Positions 17,680 to 27,955 of a stretch of DNA of 64,000 bases are shown here, in pieces (positions within the stretch are counted from its first letter, which is position 1; every line of letters begins with the position of its first letter). The position numbers were made by a program, and so were the translations under genes. This stretch comes from Pontibacter indicus. Lineage in GTDB: Bacteria > Bacteroidota > Bacteroidia > Cytophagales > Hymenobacteraceae. Location of the stretch: the NCBI RefSeq assembly GCF_900156345.1, contig NZ_FTPP01000001.1:1116001-1180000 (forward strand). Direction: 5' to 3'. The notes beneath the pieces are model-generated. The model was not told where the DNA came from. It saw only the letters and a program-made list of their open reading frames with translations, and did no database searches.

Positions 17680-19620
17680 TTAATTGTTCAGCATCTCGGC
17701 GATTTTTGACTGAAAGCTGGCAATGAATTCATCCACCGTCATCGTGCCCAGGTCACCCTCGCCGTGCCGGCGCACCGATACCGCGCCGTTCTCCTGCTCC
17801 TTCTCCCCTACAATCAGCATGTAAGGCACTTTGCGCACTTCCGCGTCTCGTATCTTACGGCCGATCTTCTCGTCACGGTTATCGACAAAGCCCCGGATAT
17901 CGTGCTGCTGCAGACGGTCGTAAATCTGCTGGGCAAAGTCTTGGAATTTCTCCGAAATCGGGAGTATCGCAAATTGCTCCGGGCTGAGCCACAGCGGGAA
18001 GTTACCACCGCAATGCTCGATCAATACGGCCACGAAGCGCTCCAGTGAACCAAATGGTGCACGGTGGATCATCACAGGGCGATGTTTGGCATTATCGGCG
18101 CCGATGTATTCAAGCTGGAACCTTTCTGGTAAGTTATAATCCACCTGAATAGTTCCCAACTGCCACTTGCGGCCCAGCGCATCGCGCACCATAAAGTCCA
18201 GCTTTGGACCGTAAAACGCAGCCTCACCCAGTTCGGTTACAGTAGTCAGCCCTTTCTCGGCAGCAGCTTCAATGATGGCGCTTTCGGCTTTCTCCCATAC
18301 CTCATCAGTACCAATGTACTTGGCCTTGTTCTCCGGGTCACGCAGTGAAATCTGGGCGGTATAGTCTTCAAATCCAAGTGCTTTAAACACGTACAGCACC
18401 AGGTCGATCACCTTGATAAACTCTTCCTTCACCTGATCCGGACGGCAGAAGATGTGCGCATCGTCCTGCGTAAAGCCACGCACGCGTGTCAGACCGTGCA
18501 GCTCGCCGCTCTGCTCATAACGGTACACGGTACCGAACTCTGCAAAACGCACCGGTAGCTCTTTGTAAGAGCGCGGACGTGTCTTGTAGATCTCGCAGTG
18601 ATGCGGGCAGTTCATCGGCTTGAGCAAGAACTCCTCGTTCTCGTTCGGCGTCTTGATCGGCTGGAAGGAGTCGGCTCCGTATTTCTCGTAGTGACCGGAA
18701 GTCACATACAGTTCCTTGCTACCAATGTGTGGCGTCACCACCGGCTGATAGCCGGCCTTCACCTGTGCCTTGCGCATGAATTGCTCCAGACGTTCGCGCA
18801 GCAGCGTACCTTTCGGCAACCAAAGCGGTAAGCCCATGCCCACCTTTTCAGAGAAGGCGAACAACTCCAATTCCTTGCCTAGCTTGCGGTGGTCGCGTTT
18901 TTTGGCCTCCTCCAGACGCTCCAGGTATTCCGTCAGTTCCTTTTGTTTCGGGAAGGTGATGCCGTAGATGCGGGTCAGCTGCTTGCTTTTTTCGTCACCT
19001 CTCCAGTAGGCACCGGCTACGTTCATTAGCTTGGCAGCTTTGATGAAGCCCGTATTCGGAATGTGTGGTCCACGGCAAAGGTCTACGAAGTTGCCCTGGG
19101 TATAAAAGGTGATGGTACCATCTTCCAGGTCCTGGAGCAGGTCCAGCTTATATTGGTCGCCTTTCTCAGTGAAGTACTTAATGGCATCGGCCTTTGATAC
19201 TTCCTGGCGCACATACTCATTCTTGGCGCGAGCCAGTTCCAGCATTTTCTGCTCTACTTTGGCAAAGTCGTCCTGTGAGAAGGTTTTGCCTTCACCCAGG
19301 TCCACGTCGTAGTAAAAGCCGTTCTCCACGGGCGGTCCGATGCCGAACTTTATACCGGGGTATAGCGCTTCCAGGGCCTCTGCCAGCAAGTGGGCGGATG
19401 AATGCCAGAATGTGTTTTTGCCCAGATCGTCGTTCCAGGTAAGCAGCTGCACACTGGCATCTTCTTCAATGGGGCGGGACAGGTCCCAAACGGAACCGTT
19501 CACCTTAACGGCCAGCACATTGCGGGCAAGTCCCTCGCTAATGCTGGTGGCGATCTCGAGGCCTGTTACACCTTTGGAATACTGGCGTACAGAGCCGTCT
19601 GGCAAAGTGATGTTGATCAT
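17680..19620 (-). CDS. thrS: threonine--tRNA ligase
   Basis: Class II synthetase for tRNA-Thr, 646 residues, usual full length. Domains in order: TGS ([17 protein letters not shown]), the editing domain with [11 protein letters not shown] and the cysteine motif [11 protein letters not shown], the catalytic core with the zinc site at [10 protein letters not shown] and motif 2 around [34 protein letters not shown] (not quoted as one motif), and the anticodon-binding domain ([16 protein letters not shown]). It starts 22 bases after the TPR lipoprotein gene and leads into infC, rpmI and rplT. No threonine-operator-like leader is recognised. Confidence 0.97.
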   Translation of the reverse strand: MINITLPDGSVRQYSKGVTGLEIATSISEGLARNVLAVKVNGSVWDLSRPIEEDASVQLLTWNDDLGKNTFWHSSAHLLAEALEALYPGIKFGIGPPVENGFYYDVDLGEGKTFSQDDFAKVEQKMLELARAKNEYVRQEVSKADAIKYFTEKGDQYKLDLLQDLEDGTITFYTQGNFVDLCRGPHIPNTGFIKAAKLMNVAGAYWRGDEKSKQLTRIYGITFPKQKELTEYLERLEEAKKRDHRKLGKELELFAFSEKVGMGLPLWLPKGTLLRERLEQFMRKAQVKAGYQPVVTPHIGSKELYVTSGHYEKYGADSFQPIKTPNENEEFLLKPMNCPHHCEIYKTRPRSYKELPVRFAEFGTVYRYEQSGELHGLTRVRGFTQDDAHIFCRPDQVKEEFIKVIDLVLYVFKALGFEDYTAQISLRDPENKAKYIGTDEVWEKAESAIIEAAAEKGLTTVTELGEAAFYGPKLDFMVRDALGRKWQLGTIQVDYNLPERFQLEYIGADNAKHRPVMIHRAPFGSLERFVAVLIEHCGGNFPLWLSPEQFAILPISEKFQDFAQQIYDRLQQHDIRGFVDNRDEKIGRKIRDAEVRKVPYMLIVGEKEQENGAVSVRRHGEGDLGTMTVDEFIASFQSKIAEMLNN

Positions 19621-19641
19621 GTTCTTTTCTTAGGTATCGTG

Positions 19642-20718
19642 TTAAAAGCCCCGCTGCCTGACAGCCATGCTGTCCAGCTGGGGTCTGGGTCTTTCTAATT
19701 TGTACCGAAGCCGGGCAATACTCTGCCTGGCATAGGTGTGTTTTGGCTCAATGGCCAGCATCCGCTCGTAAGTACGCAGTGCGGCTACGTTTTCCCCTGT
19801 TCGCTCCAAGCTACTCGCCCGCACCGACAGGTATTTCAGCTGACTGCTATACCTGGGAGCCTGCTCCAAGTGCTGAAGCACCAATTCATTTTCTCCTAAC
19901 CCGTGCCGCAACTGCGCCAGCTGAAAATGTGCAGCCTGCATCGTATCTGACAAAGCGAGCGCGTTTTCAAAGCTAGCCAGGGCGCTGTCCTTCCGAGCTA
20001 CTTGCAGCTGAAGCATCCCTTTGTAGAGCCACAGCTGCGGATCTTTCGGCGACACGCGCAGTCCTTGCTCCGTATGCTTTCTGGCCTGCGCCGGTTCCTG
20101 TTGCGCCAGGTATAGCCTAGCCAATGCGCGATGCGTTTCTGCAAAGTCAGGCTTGTACGTCAGCGCCTGTTGGTAATGCTTCATGGCAACGGCTGTATCG
20201 CCCGTCACTTCTGATACCCTCCCTTTGTAGTAAACCACCTGCGGATCGTCTGGAGAAAGCTCCAACGCCTGACGCGCAAAATGGGCTGCCTTTGCATACT
20301 CTTTCCTGTCCAGGTATAGCTCCGTCAAAAGCACGTACAGCGACGAACTCTCGTACGAGTTCCGCTCGGCCTGTAGTGCAAGCGGCAGTGCCTCCTCCCG
20401 TCGGCCCATCAGGTATAGCACCTGTGCCTTCACGAAAAAGTTGGCGGGCTCCTTCGACAGTTTGATAGCCTCATCCACATCGCTCAGCGCTTTGTCCAGC
20501 TCACCCTGCCGGAGCAGCACCATGGCTCTTCGGGCGTACAGGCTGCCGTCGCGCTTCGAGCGCTCGATGGCTTCGCTGAGACTTACCAGTTGCTTGGCGG
20601 GATCCTCCACAGCTACGGCTTCCAGGTTTACCATCTGCTCCCGTATACCTTCTTCTTTGCCGCAACCGGAAAGCAACCATACCACCACTACCCAACTTAA
20701 GGTCCAACGAGACATCAT
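19642..20718 (-). CDS. tetratricopeptide-repeat lipoprotein
   Basis: A 358-residue envelope lipoprotein. The signal peptide ends in the lipobox LLSGC (Cys about 19). The rest is a run of eight or so TPR units, recognisable by repeats such as AAHFARQALELSPDDPQVVYYKG and AMKHYQQALTYKPDFAETHRALA (partial units). TPR proteins bind other proteins and the partner is unknown. It ends 22 bases before thrS on the same strand, so the housekeeping operon could be cotranscribed with it. Two consecutive ATG codons at 20718 and 20715 are equally good starts. Confidence 0.8.
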   Translation of the reverse strand: MMSRWTLSWVVVVWLLSGCGKEEGIREQMVNLEAVAVEDPAKQLVSLSEAIERSKRDGSLYARRAMVLLRQGELDKALSDVDEAIKLSKEPANFFVKAQVLYLMGRREEALPLALQAERNSYESSSLYVLLTELYLDRKEYAKAAHFARQALELSPDDPQVVYYKGRVSEVTGDTAVAMKHYQQALTYKPDFAETHRALARLYLAQQEPAQARKHTEQGLRVSPKDPQLWLYKGMLQLQVARKDSALASFENALALSDTMQAAHFQLAQLRHGLGENELVLQHLEQAPRYSSQLKYLSVRASSLERTGENVAALRTYERMLAIEPKHTYARQSIARLRYKLERPRPQLDSMAVRQRGF

Positions 20719-20809
20719 GTGCTGTCTTTTCTTACAATCCAGATTGGCGCTAAATTATAGATAATTTGCTTAAATATCGACAAATCGCCTGCCATATAGT
20801 TTTAAAGAA

Positions 20810-20851
20810 AAGCAAAGGGCCTGCTCCCAGATAGAAGCAGGCCCTTTGCTT
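20810..20851. terminator. terminator after the second TPR gene
   Basis: AAGCAAAGGGCCTGCT and AGCAGGCCCTTTGCTT form a perfect 16-base stem around a ten-base loop, 16 bases past the stop of the TPR gene at 20867. Confidence 0.9.
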
Positions 20852-20866
20852 GGCAATGATATCCTG

Positions 20867-21658
20867 TTACCTCTGATAGGCTTGCAGCATCATCTTACAG
20901 CGCCTGCTTAACTCCAGTTCCTCTTTCGTTTGCAGATCGAGGTTCTGGGCCATGGCACGCTGCAACGTATACACACAAGCTTCCTTGTTTTTCATTTCCT
21001 GATAGATGTTGGCCAGATCAAAGTAATAGCGCAGGTTGTTCGGATTGTGCAAAATGGCCATTTCCATCGCGTAGATCGCATCTTTGTTAGTAGCAGATTT
21101 TTGCGCAAGTCCACCCAGCATCACTTTATAAGCCGTAATTTCAGCAAAATTGAGGTTGGCCATTTTAAAGTACCAGCGACCCAGCATATGCCAGGCATCC
21201 GCATGGTTAGGATCGGCCGCCAGGGTACCATCCAGGTAGGACTTGATTTCGCTGATCAGGGACAGCCGTTGCTTTGGTCCCGACACCATAGCCAGCGAGG
21301 CCAGCGAGAGCGCCATGGCATAATTTGACTGAGCATTGACGGAGTCCAGCATGTAAGCTCGTTGGGCGTACGCTTTGGCAGTGCTGAAATGATCAATCTT
21401 GCGGGTATCATCCGTGAAGCGATTTCCCATCAGACTGTGCAGCACGCTGGCCTGACAAAGCGCCTCGAAATTGGATTCGTCAGCAGCAATAATCTGCTCA
21501 TACACAGCAAGTGCCTCGGTCTCCTTGTACTGCTCTTTCAGCTCGTACGCCTTCTTTAAAAGCACATCATGCCCGGAATCTCCCAGCGCGTCCAGCGGAC
21601 ATACCAGGGAACCGAGCATGATGAACAGAATGGGTATAGCTTTGAAAAGTATTCGCAT
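20867..21658 (-). CDS. exported TPR-like protein
   Basis: A 263-residue protein with an N-terminal hydrophobic signal segment (ILFKAIPILFIMLGSLVC) followed by helical repeats of TPR type (YKETEALAVYEQIIAADESN, HADAWHMLGRWYFKMANLNF). The LGRWYF segment recalls the RMDN/FMP27-type TPR proteins, but this is only a resemblance. Cys at about 20 is not in a clear lipobox. It is a single gene between terminator and parC. Function unknown. Confidence 0.65.
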   Translation of the reverse strand: MRILFKAIPILFIMLGSLVCPLDALGDSGHDVLLKKAYELKEQYKETEALAVYEQIIAADESNFEALCQASVLHSLMGNRFTDDTRKIDHFSTAKAYAQRAYMLDSVNAQSNYAMALSLASLAMVSGPKQRLSLISEIKSYLDGTLAADPNHADAWHMLGRWYFKMANLNFAEITAYKVMLGGLAQKSATNKDAIYAMEMAILHNPNNLRYYFDLANIYQEMKNKEACVYTLQRAMAQNLDLQTKEELELSRRCKMMLQAYQR

Positions 21659-21719
21659 AATCTATAATAAGCAACCTAATATATTGCTTTAAAACGACTT
21701 ATGCAAAAAAGGACTTAAT

Positions 21720-24467
21720 TTAGAATAAATCCAGCTGCTTCTTTTCCTTCAAAGCCTTTTTTGTACTGTTGTCGTCTATTAGGTCTTCTACGGCTTCCAG
21801 CGTATCAAGTTGAGCCCCACTGGCTTTGGCCGCTTCTTCTGCCAACTCTTTCAATTCAGAAGGCAACGTAACCGGCTCCCGCTTTGTGGTAACTTTCTTA
21901 GCTTTAGGCTTTTCTTCCTGCTCTATTTCCTCCAGTCTCGGCACTTTCACATCGAAGATCTTGAAGTAACTGAGCTTGTTGCCCATCGCTTTCCAGCCTT
22001 TCACGTCAATGAATTCGCTGAGCAGCAGTTTCTCGGTTTCCTTCTCGCCACGGAGCGAGCGCTTGAAGCTGATGGTCGCCATCGGAACCGAATGCGTCGA
22101 AACGGCTTCCAGTCTGGAGTTCTTGGTCTCCGGGATGAAGCTGAATTTCTTTCCTACCGTAGAGGTCTCAATTCTGAAACGCTTTACATAGTAGGTTTTA
22201 TTTTCACCCTCGTAATAAATAGCGGATACCACTAATTCCGGGTCGAACTTCTGCAGCACTTTGATCTTCTCCACGGTATAGTGGTTGGCCAGGTCAAAAG
22301 TGGACTGCTCATAGGTTCCGTCTTCATAAACGACCAGAATGGTGTCTTCCGTATTGAAGGAGCCCAAATAACGGCCGCGACCCTCAGTGTTCAGACGACC
22401 GATCACTTCGTCGTAGAAGATCTCACGTCCACCCAGTGTCGACTCGCCCAGACTCTTCTGCACCACCTTCTTGATCGGGTACTTGGTAACGATATTACCG
22501 TTTGATCCCTTGCCTTTTATCATCAGTTCGGCAAAGTCAAAGTCGAACTGTTTGTTGCGGGCAGTGGCCTGTGGCGAAAGCGTGATGCTTACCACTTCCG
22601 ACTCAGAGTTAGGGTTGGCCGTCAGGTAATGCACCTTGGAGCCCTTCTCTCCTTTTGTCAGGTCGTATTCTTTGTCACGGGTAATGGACTTCACGGCGAA
22701 GCGCTTCGCAAACGACACGCCAGACTTACCATCCACATAGATCATGTTGTAGACCATATGCTCGTCGTTCTTGTTATAAACGCCAGCCATGATGATGTCT
22801 TTGCCTACAAACGTCTTCTCAGCAACTTTGGTCACAGTAAACTTACCATCTTTGCGGAACACGATGATATCATCCATGTCAGAGCAGTCACACACAAATT
22901 CGTCTTTGCGCAGACCAGTACCGATGAAGCCGTCCTTGGCATTCATGTAAAGCTTCTGGTTAGCGATCGCAACTTTCTGTGCTGTAATCACATCAAAGGT
23001 TCTCACCTGCGTCTTACGGTCGCGTCCCTGGCCATACTTCTTCAGCAAACCTTCGAAATAAGCGATCGCATAGCGAATCAGGTTAGCCAGGTTATCATCC
23101 ACCTCAGCCATCTCCTCTTCCAGTTTCTTGATGTACTCATCGGCTTTGAAGGAGTCGTATTTGGAGATACGCTTAATCTTGATCTCGGTCAGGCGAATAA
23201 TATCCTCTTCTGTTACCTCACGGCGCAGCAGTTTCTTGAACGGATCCAGACCTTTATCAATGGCTTGAAGCACCGCCTCCCAGGTCTCGCACTCTTCGAT
23301 GTCGCGGTAGATGCGGTTCTCGATAAAGATCTTCTCCAAAGAGGAGTAGTGCCACTTGTCTTCAAGTTCAGCTTTACGAATCTCCAGCTCGCGTTTGAGC
23401 AAATCCACTGTCTTGAAGGTGGAAATACGCAGCAGTTCGTCCACGCTCAGGAAGTGCGGCTTCTCGTCGATGATCACACAAGTATTTGGTGAAATCGATA
23501 CCTCGCAGTCCGTGAAGGCGTAGAGCGCGTCCATGGTCAGGTCAGGCGACACGCCTGGCGGCAGCTGTACCTGTATCTCCACATCAGCGGCCGTATTGTC
23601 GACCACCTTCTTGATCTTGATCTTATTGTTCTCGCTCGCTTTCACGATCGACTCCATCAGACCCGTGGTGGTGATACCATAAGGCACGTCACGGATGATG
23701 AGCATCGTTTTGTCTACCTTCTCAATCGTAGCACGCACCCGGATCTTGCCGCCGCGCATACCTGAGTTGTAGTTGGTCACGTCGACCATACCGCCGTTCG
23801 GGAAGTCTGGCAGCAGGGTGGTCTTACGACCTTTCAGCACGTCAATCGAGCCTTTGATCAGCTCCTTGAAGTTGTGCGGCATGATCTTGGTCGACAGACC
23901 AACGGCTATACCTTCCACACCCTGCGCAAGCAGAAGCGGGAATTTCACCGGTAACGTTACCGGTTCGTTCTTACGGCCGTCGTAACTCAGCTGCCACAGT
24001 GTGGTCTGAGGGTTGAAGACCACATCCAGCGCAAACTTCGAGAGGCGCGCCTCAATGTAACGTGGTGCCGCAGCGCTGTCACCCGTACGCACATCGCCCC
24101 AGTTACCCTGTGTTTCGATCAGCAGATCCTTCTGCCCCAGGTTCACCATGGCGTCGCCGATGGAGGCGTCGCCGTGTGGATGGTACTGCATGGTCTGACC
24201 GATGACGTTGGCCACTTTGTTGAAGCGACCATCGTCCATCTCCTTCATCGCATGCAGGATGCGGCGCTGCACCGGCTTCAGACCGTCCTCGATGGCAGGT
24301 ACGGCACGCTCTAATATTACATAAGAAGCATAGTCGAGGAACCAGTTTTCGTACAGACCGGATACCGGCGTCACGTTATGGATCACTTCTTCGTCACCGT
24401 CTGTAAATGCAACCTCTAGCTCGTCTTCTCTTTCTATACCTTCGTTGTTCAGTTCGTCGTTATGCAT
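21720..24467 (-). CDS. parC: DNA topoisomerase IV subunit A
   Basis: Type IIA topoisomerase cleavage subunit, 915 residues, which decatenates daughter chromosomes with ParE. The winged-helix region has [14 protein letters not shown], and the catalytic tyrosine lies in [13 protein letters not shown] (about Tyr137). The C-terminal region has beta-pinwheel-like repeats and a lysine/glutamate-rich tail. The position of GyrA Ser83 is Ala here (DASIGD). The frame opens to a TTG at 24479, but the ATG at 24467 overlaps the parE stop by eight bases, typical of coupling. Assigned to Topo IV, not gyrase, because of its ParE-like partner and sequence style. Confidence 0.9.
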   Translation of the reverse strand: MHNDELNNEGIEREDELEVAFTDGDEEVIHNVTPVSGLYENWFLDYASYVILERAVPAIEDGLKPVQRRILHAMKEMDDGRFNKVANVIGQTMQYHPHGDASIGDAMVNLGQKDLLIETQGNWGDVRTGDSAAAPRYIEARLSKFALDVVFNPQTTLWQLSYDGRKNEPVTLPVKFPLLLAQGVEGIAVGLSTKIMPHNFKELIKGSIDVLKGRKTTLLPDFPNGGMVDVTNYNSGMRGGKIRVRATIEKVDKTMLIIRDVPYGITTTGLMESIVKASENNKIKIKKVVDNTAADVEIQVQLPPGVSPDLTMDALYAFTDCEVSISPNTCVIIDEKPHFLSVDELLRISTFKTVDLLKRELEIRKAELEDKWHYSSLEKIFIENRIYRDIEECETWEAVLQAIDKGLDPFKKLLRREVTEEDIIRLTEIKIKRISKYDSFKADEYIKKLEEEMAEVDDNLANLIRYAIAYFEGLLKKYGQGRDRKTQVRTFDVITAQKVAIANQKLYMNAKDGFIGTGLRKDEFVCDCSDMDDIIVFRKDGKFTVTKVAEKTFVGKDIIMAGVYNKNDEHMVYNMIYVDGKSGVSFAKRFAVKSITRDKEYDLTKGEKGSKVHYLTANPNSESEVVSITLSPQATARNKQFDFDFAELMIKGKGSNGNIVTKYPIKKVVQKSLGESTLGGREIFYDEVIGRLNTEGRGRYLGSFNTEDTILVVYEDGTYEQSTFDLANHYTVEKIKVLQKFDPELVVSAIYYEGENKTYYVKRFRIETSTVGKKFSFIPETKNSRLEAVSTHSVPMATISFKRSLRGEKETEKLLLSEFIDVKGWKAMGNKLSYFKIFDVKVPRLEEIEQEEKPKAKKVTTKREPVTLPSELKELAEEAAKASGAQLDTLEAVEDLIDDNSTKKALKEKKQLDLF

Positions 24468-26322
24468 ATACTTCCTCAACTATGTCTTTCTCAATCTTCA
24501 GGTTCTCAATAATAAATTGCTGGCGCTCCGGCGTGTTTTTGCCCATGTAGTAGCTCAGCATTTTCTGGATGGTCGTGTCCTTCTGCAGGATCACCGGCTT
24601 GAGTTTAATGTTGTCGCCAATGAACTTGCCGAACTCGTCCGGAGAGATCTCACCCAGACCCTTGAAGCGGGTAATTTCTGGTCGCTTGCCCAGCTTCTGG
24701 ATTGCTTCCTGTTTCTCCGTTTCGTTGTAGCAGTAGATCGTTTCTTTCTTGTTGCGCACCCTAAAGAGCGGCGTCTCCAGGATATACACGTGTCCGTTGC
24801 GCACCAAGTCCGGGAAGAACTGCAAAAAGAAGGTGAGCAGCAGCAGGCGGATGTGCATGCCGTCTACGTCGGCGTCGGTAGCGATCACCACGCGGTTATA
24901 TCGGAGGCCTTCCAGCCCTTCTTCAATATTCAGCGCGTGCTGCAGCAGGTTGAACTCCTCGTTCTCGTATACCACCTTCTTCTTCAAGCCGAAGCAGTTA
25001 AGCGGCTTTCCTCTCAAGCTGAACACCGCCTCGGTATCCACGTTGCGAGATTTGGTGATGGAACCACTCGCCGAGTCACCCTCCGTGATGAAGAGCGTCG
25101 ACAGCATTGAGTTCTCGTGCTTGTCTTCGTTGAAGTGCAGGCGGCAGTCGCGCAGCTTGCGGTTGTGCAGGTTAGCCTTCTTGGCACGCTGGTTGGCCAG
25201 CTTCTTCACGCCCGCCATGTCCTTGCGCTCGCGCTCACTTTGCTCAATGCGCTTCTTCAGCGCCTCAGCCGTCGTTGGGTTCTTGTGCAGGTAGTTGTCT
25301 AGCGCCTCTTTTACAAACTCGTTGATATAGGCACGCACTGCAGGCCCGTCCGGTCCCATCTCAATAGAACCCAGCTTGGTCTTGGTCTGAGATTCAAATA
25401 CCGGCTCCTGCACACGCAGGGAAATAGCCCCGATGATAGAGCCACGGATGTCTGTCGCGTCGTAGTCTTTTTTGTAGAAGTCACGCACCGTCTTCACTAC
25501 CGCCTCACGGAAGGCCGCCAGGTGGGTACCGCCCATCGTGGTGTACTGACCGTTCACGAAAGAGTAGTACTCTTCGCCATACTCGTTACCATGTGTTAGG
25601 GCGAGCTCAATGTCCGGTCCTTTCAGGTGGATGATTGGGTAGCGCATGCTCTCTTCGTCGGCCTTGTTGCGGAGCAGATCCAGCAAACCGTTCTCAGAGT
25701 AATATTTCTTGCCGTTGAAGTTGATCGTCAGGCCGGCGTTCAGGTATACGTAGTTCCAGATCTGGTTTTCCAGGTAGTCTGGGTTGAACTGGTAGTTCTT
25801 AAAGATCGTATCGTCCGGCGTGAAGGTCGTCAGCGTACCATTGCGCTGCGAAGTAGCTTCCAGCGGCAAATCGTTTGTCAGCAAGCCACGCTCAAACTCG
25901 GCAGCCTTCATCTGGCCGTCGCGCACCGATTGGATGCGGAAGTTGCTCGACAGGGCGTTCACCGCCTTGGTACCCACCCCGTTCAGACCAACCGATTTCT
26001 GGAACGCCTTACTGTCATACTTACCGCCGGTGTTGATTTTGCTCACGCAGTCGATCACCTTGCCCAGCGGAATGCCACGGCCATAGTCGCGCACCTGTAC
26101 CTTGTGGTCTGAGATCTTGATGTCGATGGTCTTGCCGAAACCCATCACGTGTTCGTCGATGGAGTTGTCGATCACCTCTTTCACCAAAATGTAAATACCG
26201 TCATCGGCCGAAGAACCGTCTCCCAGCTTGCCGATGTACATACCGGGCCTCAGCCTGATGTGTTCGCGGGGCTCCAGCGAGCGAATGCTGTCTTCGTTGT
26301 AATTATGCTCTAACTCTGCCAT
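24460..26322 (-). CDS. parE: DNA topoisomerase IV subunit B
   Basis: ATPase subunit of Topo IV, 620 residues, close to ParE length and shorter than many GyrB. The GHKL ATPase has [17 protein letters not shown] and [14 protein letters not shown]. The transducer domain has QTKTKLGS. The Toprim domain has ITEGDSASG and the metal-binding DADVDGMHI. The tail is [12 protein letters not shown]. parC follows with an eight-base overlap. ATG at 26322. A 348-base AT-rich gap separates it from the divergent AI-2E transporter gene. Confidence 0.92.
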   Translation of the reverse strand: MAELEHNYNEDSIRSLEPREHIRLRPGMYIGKLGDGSSADDGIYILVKEVIDNSIDEHVMGFGKTIDIKISDHKVQVRDYGRGIPLGKVIDCVSKINTGGKYDSKAFQKSVGLNGVGTKAVNALSSNFRIQSVRDGQMKAAEFERGLLTNDLPLEATSQRNGTLTTFTPDDTIFKNYQFNPDYLENQIWNYVYLNAGLTINFNGKKYYSENGLLDLLRNKADEESMRYPIIHLKGPDIELALTHGNEYGEEYYSFVNGQYTTMGGTHLAAFREAVVKTVRDFYKKDYDATDIRGSIIGAISLRVQEPVFESQTKTKLGSIEMGPDGPAVRAYINEFVKEALDNYLHKNPTTAEALKKRIEQSERERKDMAGVKKLANQRAKKANLHNRKLRDCRLHFNEDKHENSMLSTLFITEGDSASGSITKSRNVDTEAVFSLRGKPLNCFGLKKKVVYENEEFNLLQHALNIEEGLEGLRYNRVVIATDADVDGMHIRLLLLTFFLQFFPDLVRNGHVYILETPLFRVRNKKETIYCYNETEKQEAIQKLGKRPEITRFKGLGEISPDEFGKFIGDNIKLKPVILQKDTTIQKMLSYYMGKNTPERQQFIIENLKIEKDIVEEVYA

Positions 26323-26670
26323 TCTGTAAGCGTAAGTGTATTTGATTTAGTGGAATCACTCGGAAATATAGAAAAATAAAAGAAATCAGACGCTACAAAT
26401 AGTTCCAGCGTCTAACCGTTTCATCTTGCCAGGCAAGTAATTGCTAATATTTTTAGTCAGCAAATATAGTGTTTTTAGTTGAATACATCAACTACTCTTA
26501 TACAACCATTACGTGCGGCTTACAGTTCACAAAAACGGAAGAAATCACGGGTATAATTTAGCTAAAATTATTAGCATAAAAATATTTAGATTTAACTATA
26601 CTTGCGCCTTACATTTGCTTAACACAATGCAGCTAAATTCTGGCCGCATACCTACATACACAAGCACCCT
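26323..26670. other. AT-rich divergent intergenic region
   Basis: The 348 bases between parE (minus) and the AI-2E family gene (plus) hold no gene. They include the TACATTTG promoter-like word at 26610-26617 for the rightward gene. Promoters for parE are not clear. Confidence 0.5.
26610..26617 (+). promoter_or_regulatory. putative -7 promoter element of the AI-2E family gene
   Basis: TACATTTG matches TAnnTTTG and lies 53 bases before the ATG at 26671. Confidence 0.45.
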
Positions 26671-27819
26671 ATGGAAATTAAATTACCCCGGTATTTTAAG
26701 TACGTCATCATCTTACTGGGCATTTTTCTCGCAATCTGGGTATTGCAGACCTTCAAGTCGATTCTGATGCCGCTGGCCTTCGCCCTGCTGATTGCCCTAC
26801 TCCTACTGCCTTTCACCCGCGACCTTGAGAAGTTCCGCATCCCGCGCGCTTTGGCTATTATCTGTAGCATTGTCATGGTGGTGATCGTGCTGGGACTGGT
26901 GATCTGGTTTTTATCCATGCAGGTCATGAGCCTCACTTCGGAACTGGACGCGATTGGCAAGAATTTCGACGCACTGCTGATGAAGGTGCAGGACTACCTC
27001 TATCATAACTTTGGTATACAGCCGGCCAACAAAAGCGAACTCTTCCGCAACACGGTGGGCGGCTTGCGGGAGATCTCCACCACCTTTGTCGGCAGCACCA
27101 TCTCGCTGACCACCGGCGCGCTGACGGTGATCACTGTCGTCCCTATCTTTGTGTTCTGCTTTCTCTATTACCGCGATCACCTCGAGCAGTTCATGTATAA
27201 GTTTGTGTCGAAGGAGCGCCGCAGCAGCCTCAACCATACCATCGACAACATCCAATTGGTGGCGCAAAGTTACATTTCAGGTCTGATGATCGTGATCGTG
27301 ATCGTGTCGCTGCTCAACTCGGCAGGCCTCCTGATTCTGGGTGTGAAGTATGCGATCTTCTTCGGAGTCTTCGCCTCCATCCTGACCATTATACCTTATA
27401 TCGGCATCATGATCGGGGCTTTGCTACCGGCACTATTCACGCTGGCCACCACTGGTCATTTAATCGATGCGGTGCTGGTGGTGCTGGTGTTCATGTTCGT
27501 GCAGTTTCTGGAGGGCAACTTCATTACGCCCTATGTGGTGGGTTCCAAGGTCAGCATCAACCCCTTTGCAGCCATCGTGGCCTTGCTGATCGGCGGCGAG
27601 ATCTGGGGGGCGGCTGGCATGATCATCTCCATCCCCATGATCGCGATCATGAAAGTGATCTTCGATGCCTACGAACCGCTGCGGCCTTTTGGCTTTCTGC
27701 TGGCAGACATTGATGATATCAAGGACCAGAAGTCAGGGCGCTTCCGGAAAATGTTCGACAAGCTGCGCGAAAAGGCAAAACGGAAGCGCTACGAGGACGA
27801 GCAGGAAACCGACTTGTAG
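26671..27819 (+). CDS. AI-2E family transporter
   Basis: Polytopic membrane protein of 382 residues in the AI-2E/PerM family, whose members include the AI-2 exporter TqsA but also ion antiporters and proteins of unknown substrate. Hydrophobic segments lie at both ends: two early (VIILLGIFLAIWVLQ, ALLIALLLLPF), a third at IICSIVMVVIVLGLVIWFL, and four or more in the second half. The family signature near the end is present (GGEIWGAAGMIISIPMIAIMKV), as is the PYIGIMIGALLPAL loop. The tail is charged and cytoplasmic. Substrate not inferable. Confidence 0.85.
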   Translation: MEIKLPRYFKYVIILLGIFLAIWVLQTFKSILMPLAFALLIALLLLPFTRDLEKFRIPRALAIICSIVMVVIVLGLVIWFLSMQVMSLTSELDAIGKNFDALLMKVQDYLYHNFGIQPANKSELFRNTVGGLREISTTFVGSTISLTTGALTVITVVPIFVFCFLYYRDHLEQFMYKFVSKERRSSLNHTIDNIQLVAQSYISGLMIVIVIVSLLNSAGLLILGVKYAIFFGVFASILTIIPYIGIMIGALLPALFTLATTGHLIDAVLVVLVFMFVQFLEGNFITPYVVGSKVSINPFAAIVALLIGGEIWGAAGMIISIPMIAIMKVIFDAYEPLRPFGFLLADIDDIKDQKSGRFRKMFDKLREKAKRKRYEDEQETDL

Positions 27820-27955
27820 ACTGTCTTTGCTAATGTTATTTGCACGAGGTATGGCGTAAACAGAAATTGAAACGTATTGCTAAGAATATTGGTTTACAGG
27901 ATAGCCCTTCAGCGAAAGACAGGGCAGCTTCGAAAAAGCCTAAAAGAGATACAGC

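Noticed and set aside
22629..23492. Long plus-strand open frame (287 codons) inside parC
   Set aside because: Shadow of the parC gene on the other strand, with no recognisable domain or promoter.
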